Source: Congeria kusceri (Eukaryota; Mollusca; Bivalvia; Myida; Dreissenidae). From it: a stretch of DNA of 64,000 nucleotides. Where the stretch lies: NCBI GenBank assembly GCA_027627225.1, contig CM051027.1:42655618-42719617 (forward strand), in the 5' to 3' direction. The stretch's first letter is position 1; the number at the start of each line of letters is the position of its first letter. This document shows, in pieces, positions 12,170 through 24,351 of the stretch. The position numbers and the translations under genes were made by a program. The notes beneath the pieces are model-generated. The model did not search any database. It was given only the letters and a program-made list of their open reading frames with translations, and was not told the origin of the DNA.

Positions 12170-12669
12170 AAAAGGACATGCGCATATTGTCCGATCGTTT
12201 CAGTCGGATAATTTTTCAGGGGGGTAATACCAATTGATTTTCCTGTTTTTTCTTGTTCTGACTATAGCTTGGCCATGGATGGAGGAATATTAAAATTACT
12301 TGGCACAAATGTATCCTGTAATGTGATGGTGTGTAACGTTCATGAATCTGGTCCGTAGATCAAAGGTCAAGGTCACACCTAGAGGTCAAAATGTTTGCCT
12401 AAATGAGACGGCATGTCACGTGCACGAACATCGACTGTAGGTCAAAGGTCAAGATCGTACATAAATGTCAAAGTGGAAATTGATCTTGTGCTTGTTCGGA
12501 CTTATAACTTAGCCATGGATAGGTCGATTTTAAAATTACTTTGCACACATGTTTGCCTCAACAAGATAGCATGTCGCGATACGAGTAAATATATGCTTAA
12601 GATCAAGGGCACAATTAGAGGTGAAAGCGGCAGCGGGGAGCATCCATCGGTTCTACCGATATTCTTGTT
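12170..12669 (+). mobile_element. 'ggtcaaaggtcaaggtcac' repeat with hairpin-CTTGTT 3' end
   Basis: The interior has degenerate units with 'cttggccatggat', 'attttaaaattacttggcac' and 'aggtcaaaggtcaaggtcac'. The 3' end is a perfect 6-bp hairpin ATCGGT-tct-ACCGAT (12646-12660), then ATT and CTTGTT (12664-12669). The 5' boundary is uncertain. The ORF at 12413-12673 runs through the repeat and is not a gene. Confidence 0.65.
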
Positions 12670-13117
12670 GTAATAGTATTGATACTATGTTAACAGTGTC
12701 ATTTTGTTATATGTTAATGAACAAAGCATTTGGCCGTCGTGTGACGATGCTGATGGATTAAAATGACTACATTCAAATCGCACGTCATTAATCGCTGTCG
12801 GCAGTCATGAGATCGAAACAAAATTTGGACAACCCATTTGGCGGAAGTAAATGGGTTATATACAGATAGCGCAAGTGTTCAGTAGATTACTACTTCAGTA
12901 CTCGGTAAGCCAGAAGAGGCTTTCAGCCTTCTGTGCACATATGCTGATGATACATTTTACATCGCGGAGTAAAAATTTGGAATTTACTCCGGTGTCTAGT
13001 CCAGAAATATGTGGTGATACATTCTAAAAAATAGCATGGAAGAGAAAATTCATTATCATTATGTTAATAATATCAGTGTTTGTTTTCAATATGTAATAAT
13101 TACAATTTTCTTTAGTT
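12670..13117. other. Spacer
   Basis: No supported feature. Confidence 0.45.
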
Positions 13118-13755
13118 TCATCATTTTACAGAATTATGTTGGCTGAAATGCATCATGTGACTGGCTCTAATTTTTCAATGAAGCCGGTTGCTTCTATTAA
13201 TATTCATGACTTTTTATTGTAGTTTACATGCATTGCTGTCACAAAACAAAAACGAAAGTTAGAAAAACAGGTTAAAAGATTGATTCATATTTACACATGG
13301 TATTGTCAAACAAGAATAAATAAATAAATAAATCTTCAACACAGTCTTTAGACCGAATCATTATGCAATCATAGTAAACAGGTGAAATTTCCACTAGCCC
13401 GACTATATACATTTCGGAATTTCCACTAGCCCGAACTACATTCCACTAGCCCAGGGTTGTCGGGCTAGTGGTTTGCGTGAAGACTGCACAAACACTAAAA
13501 AAATGTTTGGATCAAAATATTAATAAAAAAAGGTAAATAAATAGAAATTTAACAAACACAAACATACAAATGCAAAATTTGTACAGATTGGAACAAAAAA
13601 CGGTTTAGAAACAACAGGTTTCAGTCTATTACAGACATCAAGTTGAACAAACATGTGGCTTTTTTTTTACATAGAAGCCACCCGAAAACCAAGCGAGCGT
13701 GGTATGTAGTCATCCAGTAGAGCTAATTGTCACATTTAACATTATAAAGATCCCA
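13118..13755 (+). repeat. Dispersed repeat, copy 1 of 2
   Basis: 13118-13345 and 13500-13755 match 14793-15020 and 15060-15303 in order and orientation (shared landmarks: 'aaatgcatcatgtgac', 'tttacatgcattg', 'ttacacatggtattgtcaaa', 'aagcgagcgtggtatgtagt'). Copy 1 additionally contains an inserted hairpin module at 13390-13480. The copies are about 1.7 kb apart. No coding capacity is seen. Confidence 0.75.
13391..13471. repeat. 'CCACTAGCCC' hairpin insertion
   Basis: Three direct CCACTAGCCC words (from 13391, 13422 and 13443) are followed by a perfect inverse GGGCTAGTGG (13462-13471). The last pair forms a 10-bp stem with a 9-nt loop. It is absent from the sister repeat copy at 14.8-15.3 kb, so it looks like a small insertion or foldback element. 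Confidence 0.6.
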
Positions 13756-14475
13756 TTTTCAAGTATTTAAATGACACGCCAGATGCCAAGCTCAAAACAC
13801 TCCTCGAATTAAGCTCACGTTGGCCAATGCCAATGATGATCTGCACAACATTTGCCGGTTCATTGTCTCGAACATTATTCAAATTGCGCTACAGGGCGTA
13901 GTATATCTTGTCCATCCAGTTTGTCACTCGGGGCCTGGAGTTTCATCAGCATCTAAAGCAAAAAAAGTTTAAAGAAATATAAGAAATGTCATTTAGTCGG
14001 GTATTATCGACCATTTAACAGTAAATGATATACGCATTTGCTTTCGTCTCTCGATTCACCTGAATACAAGCATCTGGCAATATGAAAGCGGCTCTTTTTT
14101 GAACAGTTTTAACCAATCGAATTCAACCGTATAGAGCTACTATGCGATGCCGATTTTGTTTTATTATACTATCGCATATGCTATTATCGACCCCAATCGG
14201 GTAATATCGACCCGTTAGTCATGGTTTACTATTACAACACTGTACATGAGCATTTGTTATTTATTATTGTATTTAGCTTAATTTTTATTTATTTATTTAT
14301 TTGTAGGTTTTGTTTGTTTGCTATACGCATTTGATAGATGTTGGCAATGGTTGGTTGCCAGTTGGTTGAGATGTTGGTTGATGTTTCAAGAAATGAAAAA
14401 AAATACGCCAAATGCTTCAAATTAATAACATTTATGGACAACCCTTGACATATACAATGTACATGTATATGCACA
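13756..14475. other. Spacer with 'GGGTAtTATCGACC' direct repeats
   Basis: Direct repeats of GGGTATTATCGACC-like words lie near 13999, 14183 and 14198. They may be terminal motifs of the transposon from which the neighbouring pseudogene derives. No gene is visible. Confidence 0.35.
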
Positions 14476-14780
14476 TTATTCACATGCATTACAAATGAAG
14501 ACGAAGCTTTGGTCGATTGGTTCAGTGTAGCCGGCACATAGCATGTGCCACCACTTGCAGCACGAGTCGCAGCATATCCATGCAGTGGGGTTGTTGTCTG
14601 ATCGCAAACTTTTTTAGACGGGACATACGTCTGCTAAACTTTCTTCAAAGTCGTCGCTGTCATTGTCCATATAGGTAATTTCTATATCTGTGTCGGAGTA
14701 TGAAGATGTAGCGTTTCATCACTTCCGTTTCTGCTTTGATTGTTCCAACTTATTCTGTTTCTTTTTCTCTCGCTCATAAC
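14476..14780 (-). pseudogene. PHD-finger-like C-terminus, probable transposase remnant
   Basis: One minus frame, ending at a TAA at 14476-14478, reads a zinc-finger pattern of PHD type: DVCPV, then WICCDSCCKWWHMLCAG, then FICNACE. The spacing C-x2-C...C-x2-C-x4-H-x2-C...C-x2-C is PHD-like. The fourth residue of the first CxxC pair is a stop (TAA at 14614-14616) where Cys is expected. Two adjacent stops break the frame further upstream, after a basic stretch (EREKKKQNKLEQSKQKRK) and before an acidic linker. A Lys/Glu-rich segment, acidic linker and terminal PHD finger resemble the tails of some DNA-transposon proteins in molluscs (inference). It is dead as it stands. Confidence 0.6.
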
Positions 14781-14792
14781 TATAATTGCCTT

Positions 14793-15303
14793 TCGTTTCA
14801 TCATTTTACAGTATTCTGATTGGTTGAAATGCATCATGTGACAGGCTCTTATTTTTCAATGAAGCAGGTTGCCTCTATTAATATTCATGATGGACTACTT
14901 TTTATTGTAGTTTACATGCATTGTTGTCAGAAAACAAAAACAAAAGTTAGAAATACAGGTTAAAAGATTTATTCACATTTACACATGGTATTGTCAAACA
15001 AGAATAAATAAATAAATACATCAATAAATAAATAAATATTCAACACAAAACACTAACAAAATAATTTTTGGATCAAACTATTTATGAAAAGAGGAAAATA
15101 AATAGAAATTGAACAAACACAAACATACAAATGCACAACTTTTACAGATTGAAACAAAGAACGGTTTCAGTCAATTACAGACATCAAGTTGAACAAACGT
15201 CTGGCTTTTTTTAAACAAAGAATCCACCCAATAAACCAAGCGAGCGTGGTATGTAGTCATCCAGTAGAGCTGAATGTCACATTTAACATTGTAAAGATCA
15301 AGT
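14793..15303 (+). repeat. Dispersed repeat, copy 2 of 2
   Basis: Sister of 13118-13755 without the hairpin module; it contains (AATA)n microsatellite at 15003-15045. The ORF at 15171-15452 (-) lies inside and has no support. Confidence 0.75.
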
Positions 15304-16572
15304 GTTATTAGGATCCTGGAAGTTGATATTAAAGTCACCAATTTTAACAATGTGATACCCGTGTCAACTGCAAGATGGATAGAATATTCCATGGACGAGT
15401 GTTTGTGCGCAGAAGTATTGGGTGGTCTGTCGAATACATTTTCGGGGAGCATAAAAAGACTAAAAGTTTTTAACGTTAAAAAAAAATAAAAAATATACCA
15501 ATGGATAGATAAAGGATTGAATTTAATATATACATGTATTTCTATATACCGCTGTACGCTCGATATTGGTTATCTTGTGGCGGCTATTCTTCCGTATGAG
15601 CATTTTAGGTGGAATGTGTAAGCTATGCCAGACTCCATGTGATGCTCCAAGAAGTGTAGAGGACAGTGATTAAAAAGGAAGAAAGTAAGAAACAATTAAA
15701 ATGTGATGAGACATGTTTGATTGAGTTTGTGTAAACATTAGAAATGGGATTTACGTTATATTCCAGTGGTTAATTAAACACGAATGCATATGTTAAAATC
15801 TCTAAGTGAATTCGTGTGTTTGTGTTTGGTTGCTATATTAGCGAGAGTACTGGGTTGTAATTAAGTGGATCACTATATACAACGGTGGGTTGCAGGAAAC
15901 CCTGTTGGAATTATATATAGTGAGATACTTTTGTACTCATTAAATGTCAAGCAGATAAATAGGTATTAAAGGTAAAACATACAATATTTTATGTTATATT
16001 TATATTATATGGTTCAACAACGTTTCGCTACATATTATTCATTAGCATGACAGTCTGACTGCAACTACAACGATAACTTTGTTAATTCTACTTATTAAAC
16101 ACTTTGCCGTCAAATATATTATTAGATACATGGTAAAACAACCGTTGAACAATTAACAGGATACCACGTTATGTAGATATGCCGTACGGTTTTATTTATA
16201 AAAGATATTACTAGGATTAATTAATTCTATGACTGTATCATAAATATTTTCCGATTCCCACGATCAGTAGATAAATTATTAACAGTAACATGTTATATTT
16301 TGTAAACTTTGCAAATACCTTTCTCTGAGCTTCGATTTGTTTCCGGGGTATTTCTGTTCACTGCAATAAAACATCCGATTCAAACCATATAACCGCCATG
16401 AATCCATTCAAAGTTGATTAAGACATGTCGGGCATCAATATAGTAACTTTTCTCTCCAGGATGTTCAGTGCGGAAATTAGTAAACATAAATCAAACAAGA
16501 TCAGGTTTCCAGCTACAAATAATAAACAGCACACCGAAAGCGTGATAAAACTTATGGCTTCCAGCGCACGAA
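15304..16572. other. Upstream region of the homeobox gene
   Basis: No repeat or exon is recognised. The region directly precedes the homeobox promoter and may hold its cis-regulatory sequence; this is inferred from position only. Confidence 0.35.
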
Positions 16573-16609
16573 TATAAAATCACAGCGAGCTATGAAGCAG
16601 TGTTCATTC
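16573..16609 (+). promoter_or_regulatory. TATA box and initiator of the homeobox gene
   Basis: TATAAAA lies at 16573-16579 and an initiator-like TCATTC at 16604-16609. The A at 16606 is 33 nt from the first T of the TATA box, the usual spacing. It would give a very short 5' UTR of about 18 nt before the ATG at 16624. Confidence 0.6.
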
Positions 16610-16623
16610 TTGCATTTGGTGCA

Positions 16624-19174
16624 ATGGATACAGAACGCAAAACTAAAGATCGTCAACTGACACCTGTAAATCAATACAACCAACAACTGAAAATTGCTGA
16701 TCACAGTATAATGAATCATAAATCTATTCAACTTAAATTTTCCATATCCAGCATACTGGATGAAAGTAAGTTTTAAAAGTGTACATTTGTTTTACTAGAA
16801 GTTTAATGGTGAATCAATGTTCATGTTTATATTGATTTATCTTTGTTTAAAATTGAAAATCTGTTTATTTTTTTAATTGAAACTACTTTCAGAAAATGAC
16901 AAAATCAAAGGTTTACAAGAAAAATCGAATGTACCGGTAATCCGGAAAAGGAAACACGTTCCAACAGGATTTCATGTGAGCAAAAAAAAGAGGAGCCGGA
17001 CCACATTTACGACACGGCAGTTGCATGATCTGGAAATGGTATTTAACCGAACTCACTATCCGGATATATTTATGCGCGAGAAACTTGCTAAGAAGGTACA
17101 GCTACCCGAGTCAAGAATACAGGTGAGTACAAACTGCAGCATGAAAAGAACGTCTGGCTTCTCTTGCTTATTAAATAAACGAGTGTTTAGGAAGCATGTC
17201 GACATTAATAGAACGGTTTTAAATCGTTAAATATTTGCTATTAATGATAAATAATGCTATAATTGATCGAACTTTTATAATAAACATGACCACATATTTT
17301 ATTCAACTATCCCGCAATGACATTGTCAATAGTATTTTATTACATGGCATATTTTCGACAAGCGTGCGTTGTTAGACAGTATAGAGCTTACGCCGTATAC
17401 AGCTTACGCGTGAGCTGTATACTTTGACTATAGAACCGTATACAACTTACACCAAATACAGCTCACCGTAAGCTGTATGCGTCAAGATGTTGCATATCGC
17501 TCATGTCTAAAAATGACAATTATCATCATCATTATCATCATTGTCGTCGTCAGCAACATTTTGATCATCAGGAGCAGCAGCATCAGCGTCGTTAAGAACA
17601 CTGTTGCGAATGCATGTATGTAGTTCTGTTGTTGCTGTTGTGTTAGAAGTAGTATATGTGTGTGTGTCTGTCTGTGTGTGTGTCTTTCTGTCTGTCCGTA
17701 CGCCATTCCGCCCGTCCGTCCGCCCTCCCGTTAGTCTGTTCATTCGTCCTTCAATCGCAGTAGCGTTCTTTAGAAATATTACAGGGGTCATTATTCTACC
17801 GTGGATGAGGGTGAGATCTTATTTTATTTTATGCTTTCCGGTGGTTTATAGGGAAATATCAGTGAAATAAAATTGGTAATGCACTGTTTTAAACAGTGAA
17901 AATTACCACTTTGATAATTTTCAGTTTCACAATGGTTCCCGATTTAATACAGTAAATTAAACTGACCGTCAACGATGCCGGACTCAAAATTTGAGAAATG
18001 ACGCCATTATTTTGACGTTATGATTCCCGCAATATTTTCAAAGTAAAAACATTTAGATAGCACTTAAAATGCAACAAAACGACATAAACGCGCATAAAAT
18101 AAAAAGACAATATGTTGGTTTCAGTAGAATATCGATTTTTGATTCACTCGTGATGATAGAAAATATATTTTTTCATAAAATATATATGTCTACGACCACT
18201 CGTGAATTAAAATCGATATTCAACCGAAAACAACAAATATCCTCTATATCCTAACTGTCCGGCGTCCGTCGTACGTCCTTCTGTCCGTCCACAATTACTT
18301 CGAACGACATCTTCTCTGAAACTACTGAGCCAAAAGAAAAGACATTTAACAGAAATGATCTTTGAGTTGTCCTTTCCTGATATTGCTAAAAGAATGTCAT
18401 TCCATTTAAACCATGGCAACCGAAAGGAAAACCTTCATAATTCTTTTTCTTGAAAATCCCTCGTCCGATTTAAAAGTTGTTTAGCACAAATGCTCCTCGG
18501 GTAACCCTCTATATAAATGAAGAAGTTTATTATAGTCCGTGAAAAAAAACATGGCTGCCAGGGGGACGGGGCTTATCTTCCGTTTATGTCCATGTGAGAA
18601 ACTTTAAAAATCTTCATAGAAACTGCAGGTCCAATTTGAAAAAGTATGTATCACACATGTTTATTGTGTGACCCTCTACATATAAATTGTGAAAAACATA
18701 GGGATCAGTGAAAAACGTGGCTTCACAGGGGCGGGGCTTCATGTAATGCGTTTCATGTGATTAATTATTCATATTTCTCATGATAACTATTTTAGGTGTG
18801 GTTTCAAAATCGACGGGCAAAGTGGAGGAAACGAGAGAAACACGTTGTTCAGTTTATCTTTCCACGTAACCATTGTGACTTTTGGCCACAACAATACTAT
18901 CAGCAGGTACAATCCTTAAATATATCCATTCTGAAACCGTTGTGAGGATATTGATAGCTTAAAAAATCAGAAACTACTTGATGGATCTCAAAATGATTAA
19001 CAGAAATGTTCCTAAAAATCGGTTTGATTTGTTAAAATCTTTCAACCAATTGTATGCTAAATTTGATGCGATTACCTTTTCTTCATTATATCTTTATTCT
19101 TTTCTTTTTAGACACTTCGATTTCTGCGTCCATGTCTGACAAGAAACAACAAGCTTGTGTGCGTCGAGAGATGA
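16624..19174 (+). CDS. Paired-like (Q50) homeobox transcription factor with eh1 motif
   Basis: Four exons, joined in phase: 16624-16765, 16893-17122, 18796-18906, 19112-19174 (181 residues; all introns GT-AG). The product is a sequence-specific nuclear DNA-binding protein. Residues 39-46 (FSISSILD) match the engrailed-homology-1 pattern FxIxxIL, which recruits Groucho/TLE co-repressors. Residues 79-138 are a homeodomain: RTTF near its start, HYPDIF before helix 2, and [10 protein letters not shown] in helix 3 with Gln at position 50 and Asn at 51. The intron between homeodomain positions 46 and 47 is a site common in paired-like genes. No paired domain or OAR motif is seen, and the C-terminal tail after the homeodomain is short (43 residues), so exons 3b-4 are less certain than exons 1-3. 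I cannot name the orthology group; ISX-, Rax- and Hbn-like homeodomains are the nearest in character. A TATA box and poly(A) signal frame the gene. Confidence 0.88.
17640..17760. repeat. (TGTC/CCGT)n microsatellite in homeobox intron 2
   Basis: Low-complexity TG/TC/CCGT tracts produce overlapping ORFs on both strands (17482-17870) that are not genes. Confidence 0.75.
18245..18750 (+). repeat. Degenerate interspersed repeat in homeobox intron 2
   Basis: It begins with 'gtccggcgtccgtcgtacgt' and contains 'gacatcttctctgaaacta' and 'ggggcggggct', the style of the other bivalve-type repeats in this window. Ends are not clear. Confidence 0.5.
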
Positions 19175-19285
19175 GAAAGAATTGTGATTGAAAACTGTCA
19201 CTGTGGCCGACATTACTGACATAACTACTGTCAAATTTAAAATTACTATTATTTAGAAAATGTAAATTATAACATCTAAAGACCT

Positions 19286-19291
19286 AATAAA
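19286..19291 (+). promoter_or_regulatory. Poly(A) signal of the homeobox gene
   Basis: AATAAA lies 112 nt after the stop codon; it is the first canonical signal downstream. Confidence 0.55.
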
Positions 19292-19299
19292 AATGAGTT

Positions 19300-20433
19300 T
19301 CGAGGATTACAATCAAATAGCTTATTATAGAAAGTATAACTCATTTATAATGCGATGTAAAATTGTCATGTCAAATTCAGATTAGTTAACGATGTCAGTG
19401 GTTTACAAGAAAATTGCATGTAGACATGTCTGCAGCAATCAAATTTGGAAACGTCTTGACAAAAAGAAAATTTGCTGACTCTTTCAAAGTGTTTGAAGGC
19501 GGGTGCCATTATATAGAACTATGTTATAATTTGAAAGAAAATGCTTATATTCCGAGCTATTTGTGACAATAAGTGTAGTGCTGACAACATACGGGTGCTA
19601 GAAACATACTACCATTATAAAGATCACTAATTGTAAGCGATTTTGATATTCATGGTACAACATGCGAGTAAAGCGCAAATTATATGACTACTAATTTTAC
19701 CTGTAATACAGAAATTGATATGAAAGCCTATTTAATATAAATACACATTTGACAACCAGCGCTCCTACGCAAAACGGGACCGTATTCCCAAATATAAATT
19801 AGAATATTAATTGAACTAGCTTTTAGATTTCCGTCTTTCCTTTTTGATACAAATTAATTTTCATACAGTTTAACACTGCTATTTTGAAATCGTTGAGACC
19901 GACGAAAATAGTGCGAAATAGATAAGTTCGAAATAGCGATGTTCCCACCTCCACGCACAGATTTGACTGGTTCCAAGCATAGCTCTTATCGAATCCCTGT
20001 CGTGATAACAAACCACGTGATTATGATTGATTAAGATCTTCGACAATATTAATTATGGTTTTAATTAGTTTTCCCGTTTTCCCGTTTTCATTGTTGGCTT
20101 CAAAGGATATGTAAGTAATCCGACTATTTACATGTAGAAAATTGCACTTAGTTGCATTAAATAAGAAAACGTTACAAAAACATAATACTTTTAGATCAGG
20201 AAGGATTTTACTTATGTCGGCAGTGGTTACTGGTAACTGGTAGGGGAAGTAACTGATGCGAGTAGTTTGGCGATGTTCTCCACTGTACTATTAAATAAAC
20301 GATGTGTATTGTGCGATTTTAATGACCTGGCACTCATGAATATTCCGTGTATTTTCGTAAATCTATTTTCAGCTACTAACCCAGATTCAGACTTGAATAT
20401 GTATTTATTAAATCCTTACTACGTAACAGTTGA
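19300..20433. other. Spacer downstream of the homeobox gene
   Basis: No supported gene. ORFs at 19823-20011 (-) and 20267-20461 (+) have no splice context. Confidence 0.45.
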
Positions 20434-20507
20434 TACTGTAGGTGCAGTGGTAAGTACGTAAAGTTTGTAAGCAATATGTTTTGGGTTCGAATCCGCGACT
20501 AGGCACT
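20434..20507 (+). other. tRNA-like fragment (Pol III boxes)
   Basis: A box A-like TGCAGTGGTAAG and a perfect box B, GGGTTCGAATCC, are spaced as in tRNA genes. The arms between them do not fold into a convincing cloverleaf. It is probably a SINE head or tRNA pseudogene. Confidence 0.35.
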
Positions 20508-20661
20508 TTAACTTTATTCATTTTGTTATTTCTTTTAATGTATTTAATTTATCTTTTTGCTGACGTCATGACACGGAATCTCATTATCAACCTCGATTCT
20601 GACGCAGAAGAGAGCTGCATCGATACTGCGAACGAAACATAGTCTTTGTGTATGCATTTTT

Positions 20662-23600
20662 AGCTTACCTGAGCAGAAAGTGCTCATGGTGAGCTTTTGT
20701 GATCGCCCGTTGTCCGTCGTGCGTGCTGGTGTGCGTGCGTCGTCAACTGTTCATTCAAACAACATCTCCTCCTAAACCGCTTTGCAGATTTTCACGAAAC
20801 CTCTCAGGAATGATCCTTGGGTGGACCTCTTTCAAAGTTGTTCAAATCTTTCCGGTCCGCTGCATATGTAGGTCATCAGAGCTAAAAATAGATTTAAAAA
20901 GTGAAAACTTTAAAAATCTTCTCCTATGAAACCGGAAGGCTTAGAGTTTTCATATTTGATATGTGACATCCTCTAGTGATCCTCTATAAAGATTGTTCAA
21001 ATTATGCCCCTGGGGTCAAAACGGGCAACGCCCCAGGGGTCACATAGTTTTTGTAGAATATATAGCAAAATGACTTAAAAAAATCTTCTCCTCTGAAACC
21101 GTAAGGCCCGGAATGTTCATATTTATTATGTAACATTTTCTAGTGGTCCTCTACTAAGATTGTTGAAATTATGCCCCTGGGGTCAAAACGGGCCACGCCC
21201 CGGGGGTCACGTTTTATATGGAATATATTGGAAAATGACTTCTTTTTTTAGGTTTTCATGTTTATTCATATATAATATAATAGTAATATAACTACAAACA
21301 AAACATGCAAAATTACATATTAAGAATGACACGAAATATCATTTATAAATACAGTCAGTTGCAATGTATAAATCTCTCTCTATATATATGTATATTCACG
21401 TTAGATATATTTAATACATTTTGCATTTGTAATTTATGTCGCTCTTTCTATTACTTTGTTTTGATGATTATACAGAATAATGCAATAAGTTTGAATTTCT
21501 TAATTCTATAGTTCTAACATCAAAGATTCAATACTTTTTAAATATTAGTTAGTGTACTTTATAAGACAATGTATAATTCTGCACAATACAGATATGCGCA
21601 GTAATTGATTTTACCAAGAATTGACAATTATTTTGAAAAAATTTACAACAAATGACAAAAGTGGTATAGATAAGTATTTGGTTTTTGTTTATTTACAACT
21701 CATTATAAGGGCAGGAAAATTAAATAACAACATAAGAATACGTAACAAAAAAGAATAAAGAAAACATCGTACACCATTTAATGTAACCTACATACTAAAT
21801 GTAGAGTACTGTGATGTACAGGATGTATTTACAGAATGTATTCTGTAAATGAATACAGATGACCGACATGCAAACAATATTCTGTCGAAAGCAAAAATGA
21901 ATATAGCCAGTCGATTAAGAGAACAGAAAGTTTTTTACTATTAAATGTCGTCTTTTAGTAAATTTACAAATTTGAACAGTAAAAAGTGTTAAAAACCTTT
22001 TTATAATAAGAATAATAATAATAATAATAATGGAAAATGACTTCAAAAATCTTTTCCTCTGAAACCGCAAGGCCCAGAAATTTCTTATTTGGTATGTATC
22101 ATCCTATAGTGTTCCTCTACAAAGATTGATCAAATTATGCCCCTGGGGTTAAAAGAGGCCACGCCCTGGAGGTCACATGATTTATATATACTTAAATAGC
22201 AAATTGACTTTAAAAATCTTCTGCTCTGAAACCACAAGGCCCAGAGGTTTCATATTTTATATATGTAACATCCTATAGTGGTCCTCAACAAAGTTTGTTC
22301 AAATTATTACCCTGGATCAAAACAGGCCACACCCTGGGGGTAACAGGGTTTATATAGACTTTAATAGCAATACGACTGGGGGTCACAGGGTTTATATAGA
22401 ATATATAGCAAAATGACTTTTAAAATCTTCTCATCTGAAACCGCAATTTGATATGTGACATTTTCTTGTGATGCTCTACAAAGATTGTTGAAATTATGTC
22501 CCTGGGGTCAAAACGGGCCAAGCCCCAGGGGTCACATGCTTTACATGAAATATATTGTAAAAAGACTTCAAAAATATTCTACTCTGAAACCGCAAGGCCC
22601 AGAGATTTCTTATTTGGTATGTATCATCCTATAGTGGTCCTCTACAAAGTTTGTTCAAATTATGCAGGTGGGGTCAAAACGGATCTCGCCCCGGGGGTCA
22701 CATGGTTTATGTTGAATAAATAGCAAAATGACTTTGAAATCTTTTCCTCTGAAACCGCAAGACACAGAGGTTTCGTATTTGGTATGTATCATCATATAGT
22801 GGTCCTCTACAAAGATTGTTGAAATTATGCCCCTGGGGTTAAAAGTGGCCAAGACCTCGGGGTCACATGGATGATATATACTTAAATATCAAAATCACTT
22901 TAAAAATCTTCTGCTCTGAAACCACAAGGCCCAGAGGTTTCGTATTTGGTTTGTAACATTGTGTAGTGGTCCTCTACAAAGATTGTTTAAATGATCCCCC
23001 TGGGGTCAATCTGGCCACGCCCCGGGGGTCACATGGTTTATGTAGACTTAAATAACAATATGACTGTAAAAATCTTTTCCTCTGAAACCGCAAGGGCCAG
23101 AAGTTTCATATTTGGAATATAACATTGTATAGTGGTCCTCTACAAAGATTGTTAAAATGATGCCCCTGGGGTCAAAACTGGCCACGCTCTGGGGGTCACA
23201 TGGTTTACATAGACTAAAAAATAACAAAATGACTTTAAAAATATCCTCTCAAACAGCATGGCCCAGAGGTTTTGTGTTTGGATGGTAGCATTGTATTAGT
23301 GGTCCTCTACAAAGATTGTTCAAATGATGCCCCTGGGGTCAAAACTGGCCACGCCGCAGGGTCACAAATTTTATATAGACTTAAATAGCAAAATGACTTT
23401 TAAAATCTTCTCCTCTGAAACGGCAAGGGCCAGAGGTTTCATATTTGGTATGTAACATTGTATAGTGGTCCTCTACAAAGATTGTTTAAATGATGCCCTG
23501 GGGGTAAAACCTGGCCACACCAAGGGCTCACATGGTTTATATAGACTTGAATAGCAAAATGACTTTAAAAATCTCCTTTGAAACTTCAAGGCCCAAAGGT

Positions 23601-24351
23601 TTCATATTTGGTATGTAACATTGTATAGTGGTCCTCTACAAAGATTGTTCAAATAATGGCCCTGGGGTCAAAACTGGCCACGCCCCGGCGGCTCACATGG
23701 TTTATATAGACTTAAATAGCAAAATGACTTAAAAATCTCCTCCGCTGAAACCACAAGGCCCCGAGGTTTCATATTTGTATGTAACATTGTAAAGTGATCC
23801 TCTACAAAGATTGTTCAAATTATGACCATTATGGGGTCAAATCTGGCCACGCCCTGGAGGACATATGGTTTCTTTTAACTTTTACGGCAAGTACGTGAAC
23901 TTTAAAAATCTTATGCTCTGAAACCGCAAGGCCTAGAGGTTTCATATTTTGTATGTAACATTGTATAGTGTTCCTCTACACAAATTGTTGAAATTATGCC
24001 TCTGGGGTAAAAAGAAGCCACACCCCGGGGTTACATGGTTCCTATAGACTGATATGGAAAGTGGGCTTTAAAAATCTTCTCCTCTTAAACCGAAAGTCCC
24101 AGAGGTTTCATTTGGCATGAAACATTGTTCACTACAAACTATTGTTCATATTATGCCCCTGGGGTAGAAAGTGGCCTCGCCCTGTGGGTCACATGGTTTA
24201 TATAGCCTATACAATTATTCTCCTGAAACTGCAAGGCCCAGATCTTTATATTCATGTTAGTGGTTTAGTGCCATTTGACCCTCTATCTATAAGGCATTAT
24301 GATGCCTAAAAACTCAGTTGAGCGACCTAGGGCCATCGTGTCCCTCTTGTT
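20662..24351 (+). mobile_element. 'AGCTCACC' hairpin element (long copy, ~165-bp core)
   Basis: The 5' hairpin 20662-20695 has two mismatches relative to the copy at 6243. The core is the same ~165-bp unit repeated many times. The 3' end has the GGGCCATCGTGTCCC-type imperfect hairpin and CTTG (24346-24349). It is interrupted at 21243-22030 by a retro-insertion. The many short ORFs across it (for example 20699-20929, 22496-22852) are repeat artefacts. Confidence 0.8.
21243..22030. mobile_element. 788-bp retro-insertion with 14-bp target duplication
   Basis: It is flanked by identical TGGAAAATGACTTC at 21229-21242 and 22031-22044, inside the regular repeat unit of the host element. One end is a poly-T run, preceded on the minus strand by an AATAAA-like signal; the other end is an (AAT)n run. 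Which end is the 3' tail is unclear: poly(A) on the minus strand or (AAT)n on the plus strand. The interior is AT-rich with no recognisable protein. It may be a truncated LINE, a SINE-like element or a processed transcript. Confidence 0.7.

Noticed and set aside
17482..17870. ORFs on both strands in the homeobox intron
   Set aside because: They arise from CA/TC/CCGT microsatellite and lie inside a spliced intron.
20567..20641. 24-codon acidic ORF (LDSDAEESCIDTANE)
   Set aside because: Protein-like but no acceptor, promoter or poly(A) signal nearby; too short to support.
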